Source: Xanthobacteraceae bacterium (lineage in GTDB: Bacteria > Pseudomonadota > Alphaproteobacteria > Rhizobiales > Xanthobacteraceae). From it: 6,827 nt of DNA. How positions within the stretch are numbered: the stretch's first letter is position 1; every line of letters begins with the position of its first letter. A program made the translations under genes and the position numbers. The notes beneath the pieces are model-generated. The model searched no databases. It was not told where the DNA came from and saw only the letters and a list, made by a program, of their open reading frames with translations. Shown here in pieces: positions 5,592 through 6,827 of the stretch. The stretch covers positions 1-6,827 of the forward strand of contig JASHYD010000639.1 in the NCBI GenBank assembly GCA_030043175.1, in the 5' to 3' direction.

Positions 5592-6023
5592 GTGGACGAC
5601 TATGAGAGCTTAAGTCACACGAAATGGGACTGCAAATACCATGTGGTGTTCATTCCCAAATACCGCAGGAGGGTGCTGTACGGGGAGCTGAGACGGTACC
5701 TGGGCGATGTGTTTCGCAAGTTGGCTTTGCAGAAGGGAAGCCGGATCGAGGAAGGCCACTTCATGCCGGATCATGTGCACATGATGATATCGATCCCGCC
5801 GAAATACGCGGTTTGGCAGGTGGTCGGTTTCATCAAGGGCAAGAGCGCGATCCACTTGGCACGGACGTATGGCGAGAGGAAGCGCAATTTCGTCGGACAG
5901 AGCTTCTGGGCCAGAGGGTTCTTTGTGTCGATCGTAGGTCGAGACGAAGCAGTGATACGGGAATACATCAAGAACCAGGAACAGGAAGATAAACGCCTGA
6001 ACCAACTCAATCTGTGGCGTTGA
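5592..6023 (+). CDS. tnpA: IS200-type Y1 HUH transposase TnpA
   Basis: This 143-residue single-domain transposase cuts and rejoins single-stranded element ends through a phosphotyrosine link and acts as a dimer. Visible are the N-terminal HTKWDCKYHVVFIPKYRRR (residues 9-27) typical of the IS200 group, the metal-binding HUH triad core His61-Val62-His63 in MPDHVHMMI, the segment FIKGKSA (80-86), FWARGFFV (105-112), and the catalytic Tyr125 followed by Gln129 in EYIKNQ. All key residues are present and length is normal, so it should be active. The start is GTG at 5592, supported by AAAGGAG at 5579-5585. A weak start codon plus the leader hairpin imply very low expression, as is usual for this family. 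No tnpB accompanies it inside the element. Confidence 0.95.
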   Translation: MDDYESLSHTKWDCKYHVVFIPKYRRRVLYGELRRYLGDVFRKLALQKGSRIEEGHFMPDHVHMMISIPPKYAVWQVVGFIKGKSAIHLARTYGERKRNFVGQSFWARGFFVSIVGRDEAVIREYIKNQEQEDKRLNQLNLWR

Positions 6024-6025
6024 TC

Positions 6026-6041
6026 GCCGCCTTCAGGCGGC
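6026..6041 (+). repeat. Hairpin directly after tnpA stop
   Basis: GCCGCC (6026-6031), loop TTCA, GGCGGC (6036-6041): a perfect 6-bp stem two bases after the TGA. It lacks a T-tract, so it may stabilise the 3' end of the tnpA mRNA rather than end transcription. Confidence 0.55.
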
Positions 6042-6049
6042 CCAAGCAA

Positions 6050-6095
6050 ATGGGGCCGCGTCAGCGACCCCATCAGCCGCTTCTAGCGGCCCCAT
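6050..6095. repeat. 10-bp inverted repeat with nested alternative stem, right part of the IS
   Basis: ATGGGGCCGC (6050-6059) and GCGGCCCCAT (6086-6095) are perfect inverted copies around a 26-base interval. Within it GCCGC (6076-6080) can instead pair with GCGGC (6086-6090) around TTCTA, so two mutually exclusive folds exist. It lies between tnpA and the right-end hairpin. Confidence 0.6.
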
Positions 6096-6101
6096 ATCTT
6101 A

Positions 6102-6126
6102 AAGCCCCCGGCTCTGCCGGGGGTTT
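6102..6126 (+). terminator. IS right-end hairpin, also terminator-like
   Basis: The stem runs from 6102-6112 to 6116-6126 with loop TCT: two A:T pairs, one G:T and eight G:C pairs (CCCCCGGC / GCCGGGGG), followed by a short T-rich stretch TTTGTTA. As the right-end hairpin of the IS200-type element it should be bound by TnpA, and as RNA it looks like an intrinsic terminator for tnpA. It shares 16 identical bases with the left end. Confidence 0.75.
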
Positions 6127-6131
6127 GTTAC

Positions 6132-6233
6132 TTCGACCAGTGCGGGGAGAACGAAGATGAGCGACTGAGCGCAGCGATGCAACGTGGGTCCGACATGGAA
6201 AATAGACTTGAGCGTCAGATGAGGTTCTGCTGA
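6132..6233 (+). pseudogene. 3' part of the unknown gene interrupted by the IS200-type element
   Basis: Read in the frame that continues from TAC at 5470-5472, this stretch encodes 33 residues: FDQCGENEDERLSAAMQRG, then SDMENRLERQMRFC, and a TGA at 6231-6233. The composition (acidic, helical, heptad-like Leu/Met spacing) suits the end of a small soluble protein and matches that of the 5' part. It has no start of its own and is not expected to be translated alone. A 7-bp inverted repeat (CCGGCGC at 6234-6240, GCGCCGG at 6266-6272) begins at the base after the stop. Confidence 0.6.
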
Positions 6234-6384
6234 CCGGCGCAACCGCCTCCTGCAGCGTCTAATCGGCGCCGGGCGCGCAGGCTCGGCGGCGGCTTAATCC
6301 GCTGTCACCCCATCGTGGGGGCGATGAAAGCAAACTTGTTCGACTGGAGCGAGCAAGCTCCGAGCAGTGATTTTGGTTCTGAGA

Positions 6385-6402
6385 AGTCCCGTTATCGGAA
6401 CT
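6385..6402. repeat. Imperfect palindrome AGTCCCG-TTAT-CGGAACT
   Basis: The two 7-base arms are inverted copies with one mismatch around TTAT. Such symmetry could be a binding site for a regulator or a tyrosine recombinase, but no partner copy is seen in the window. Confidence 0.3.
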
Positions 6403-6439
6403 AATCGTCTGGGATCAGACCTGGAATGCTCCCTAAACG

Positions 6440-6471
6440 ACCGGATTTACCCGGTGAGCCCGCCGGGGCTC
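6440..6471. repeat. Two directly adjoining hairpins
   Basis: ACCGG (6440-6444) pairs with CCGGT (6451-6455), and immediately after, GAGCCC (6456-6461) pairs with GGGCTC (6466-6471). The two stems touch without a gap. No T-tract follows. They may be an extragenic palindromic unit, but no second copy is seen here. Confidence 0.45.
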
Positions 6472-6652
6472 AAACCCAGGGCCACGATTGAAAGCGAATA
6501 AGTCCTTGCTGTATCGAGAGTTTTTCCATGACTCGGGCAACCTGATGAAATCTCGGCACTTTCGTTGACATTCGGTGACAAGCGTTGCACACACGCTGAC
6601 CCTCGCAGGGCACTCGGGGTGCCCACACAGGAGGCAGGTGCGAAAACGGATA

Positions 6653-6827
6653 ATGGAAATGGACTTCAAGCAGTTTGGCCCGCTCGATGAAATCGCTGAC
6701 GTCACTCGCTCGCTCACCTACGGCGAAATGATCGACTTTGCCGCCGAATTATGGAGAGCCGCAGAAGGTACCGAAATTACGGCCAAAACTCTTCCGGCAA
6801 TCCTTCACCGATGGTCAAACGAACGCG
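6653..6827 (+). CDS. Small conserved-looking protein of unknown function, 3' end outside window
   Basis: The frame stays open from ATG 6653 to the window end (58 complete codons). It reads MEMDFKQFGPLDEIADVTRS then LTYGEMIDFAAELWRAAEG, followed by a segment with TLPAILHRWS. Codon third positions are GC-biased and the protein is balanced and soluble, without signal peptide or membrane helix, so it looks like a real coding region; I recall similar short hypothetical proteins in rhizobia but cannot name a family. The start is uncertain. The in-frame GTG at 6638 follows GGAGG (6630-6634) by only three bases, whereas ATG 6653 and ATG 6659 lack a well-placed ribosome site, although ACGGA precedes them. 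Function is unknown. Confidence 0.65.
   Translation, partial: MEMDFKQFGPLDEIADVTRSLTYGEMIDFAAELWRAAEGTEITAKTLPAILHRWSNER

Larger units (their letters stand above)
5473..6131 (+). mobile_element. Complete IS200-type (IS200/IS605 family) insertion sequence, single gene tnpA
   Basis: The 659-base element contains tnpA only. Its ends are set by three observations. TTAC (5469-5472) abuts the left end and TTAC (6128-6131) closes the right end. Deleting 5473-6131 rejoins an open reading frame (DVWADY|FDQCGEN) with a single TTAC. Hairpins with the same 16-base core CCCCGGCTCTGCCGGG lie 17 bases inside the left end and 8 bases inside the right end. This is the architecture of Y1-transposase elements, which move as single strands, insert 3' of a tetra- or pentanucleotide and make no target duplication. 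AAAG (6101-6104) at the foot of the right hairpin resembles the guide tetranucleotide known from IS608, whose target is also TTAC. The intact gene and clean ends suggest recent arrival. Confidence 0.9.
6234..6652. other. Intergenic region with several small hairpins, no recognised gene
   Basis: No convincing reading frame is present. The minus-strand frame at 6433-6717 overlaps the start of the next gene and looks like a shadow. Hairpins include CCCCA-TCG-TGGGG (6308-6320), GGAGC/GCTCC (6346-6361), an imperfect palindrome at 6385-6402 and tandem stems at 6440-6471. TTGACA at 6565-6570 could be a -35 box for the gene at 6653, but the -10 region is poor. Confidence 0.45.

Noticed and set aside
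5624..5992. Second plus-strand frame inside tnpA (122 codons)
   Set aside because: It is an out-of-frame shadow of tnpA, with no start signals and a Gly/Arg-rich composition.
4251..6131. A single IS605-type element combining the TnpB relic and the intact tnpA
   Set aside because: The tnpA element closes precisely at 5473-6131 by the rejoined reading frame. The TnpB relic lies outside, separated by the small membrane protein gene and part of the interrupted gene.
6451..6490. tRNA T-arm-like sequence on the minus strand (GGGTTTGAGCCCCGG followed by CGGGCTCACC)
   Set aside because: The loop resembles a T-loop, but no anticodon arm, D-arm or matching 5' acceptor strand can be placed upstream, so a tRNA or tRNA-derived attachment site is not supported.
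6552..6592. Sigma-54-like promoter candidates before the right-edge gene (CGGCAC...TTGA and GGTGAC...TTGC)
   Set aside because: The first lacks the essential GC at -12 and the second has the GG-to-GC spacing wrong by one base.

Overview
The window is GC-rich DNA with alphaproteobacterial, most likely rhizobial (Bradyrhizobium- or Mesorhizobium-like), character. That placement is inferred from protein style and from the mixture of intact metabolic genes, gene fragments and IS200/IS605-type transposon sequences, which resembles the accessory or symbiosis-island DNA of such bacteria. No rRNA, convincing tRNA or CRISPR array is present.

Left part (1-2766). After about 650 bases with no recognisable gene come two intact, divergently transcribed oxidoreductase genes: a classical short-chain dehydrogenase/reductase on the minus strand (658-1455) and a zinc-free NADPH:quinone oxidoreductase-type MDR enzyme on the plus strand (1765-2766). 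They share a 309-base intergenic region with a perfect 13-base palindrome. Together with an acyl-CoA synthetase remnant further right, they suggest a former acyl-CoA or fatty/aromatic acid metabolism locus.

Middle part (2763-5000) is a gene graveyard. In order it holds a probable LysR-type regulator fragment overlapping the quinone reductase stop codon, the C-terminal tail of a cupin protein broken by one missing base, one intact exported cupin gene (3539-3988), an acyl-CoA synthetase fragment starting directly after that gene's stop codon, and a TnpB (IS1341-type OrfB) relic scattered over at least three reading frames. On the minus strand at 5002-5154 sits a 50-residue single-pass membrane protein gene that is easy to overlook.

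Right part (5315-6827). A complete IS200-type single-gene element (5473-6131, 659 bases) carries tnpA for a Y1 HUH transposase, left and right hairpins with an identical 16-base core, and a leader hairpin that buries the tnpA Shine-Dalgarno sequence. Removing exactly this interval joins two open frames into one ORF at a single TTAC, so both element ends and the interrupted host gene can be read from the sequence. That host gene also carries an independent one-base frameshift. The window ends inside a small conserved-looking gene of unknown function (6653 onward).

I found no new defence or other multi-gene system. The most informative items are the self-dating IS200 insertion, its translational-control hairpin, the unannotated small membrane protein, and the series of remnants.
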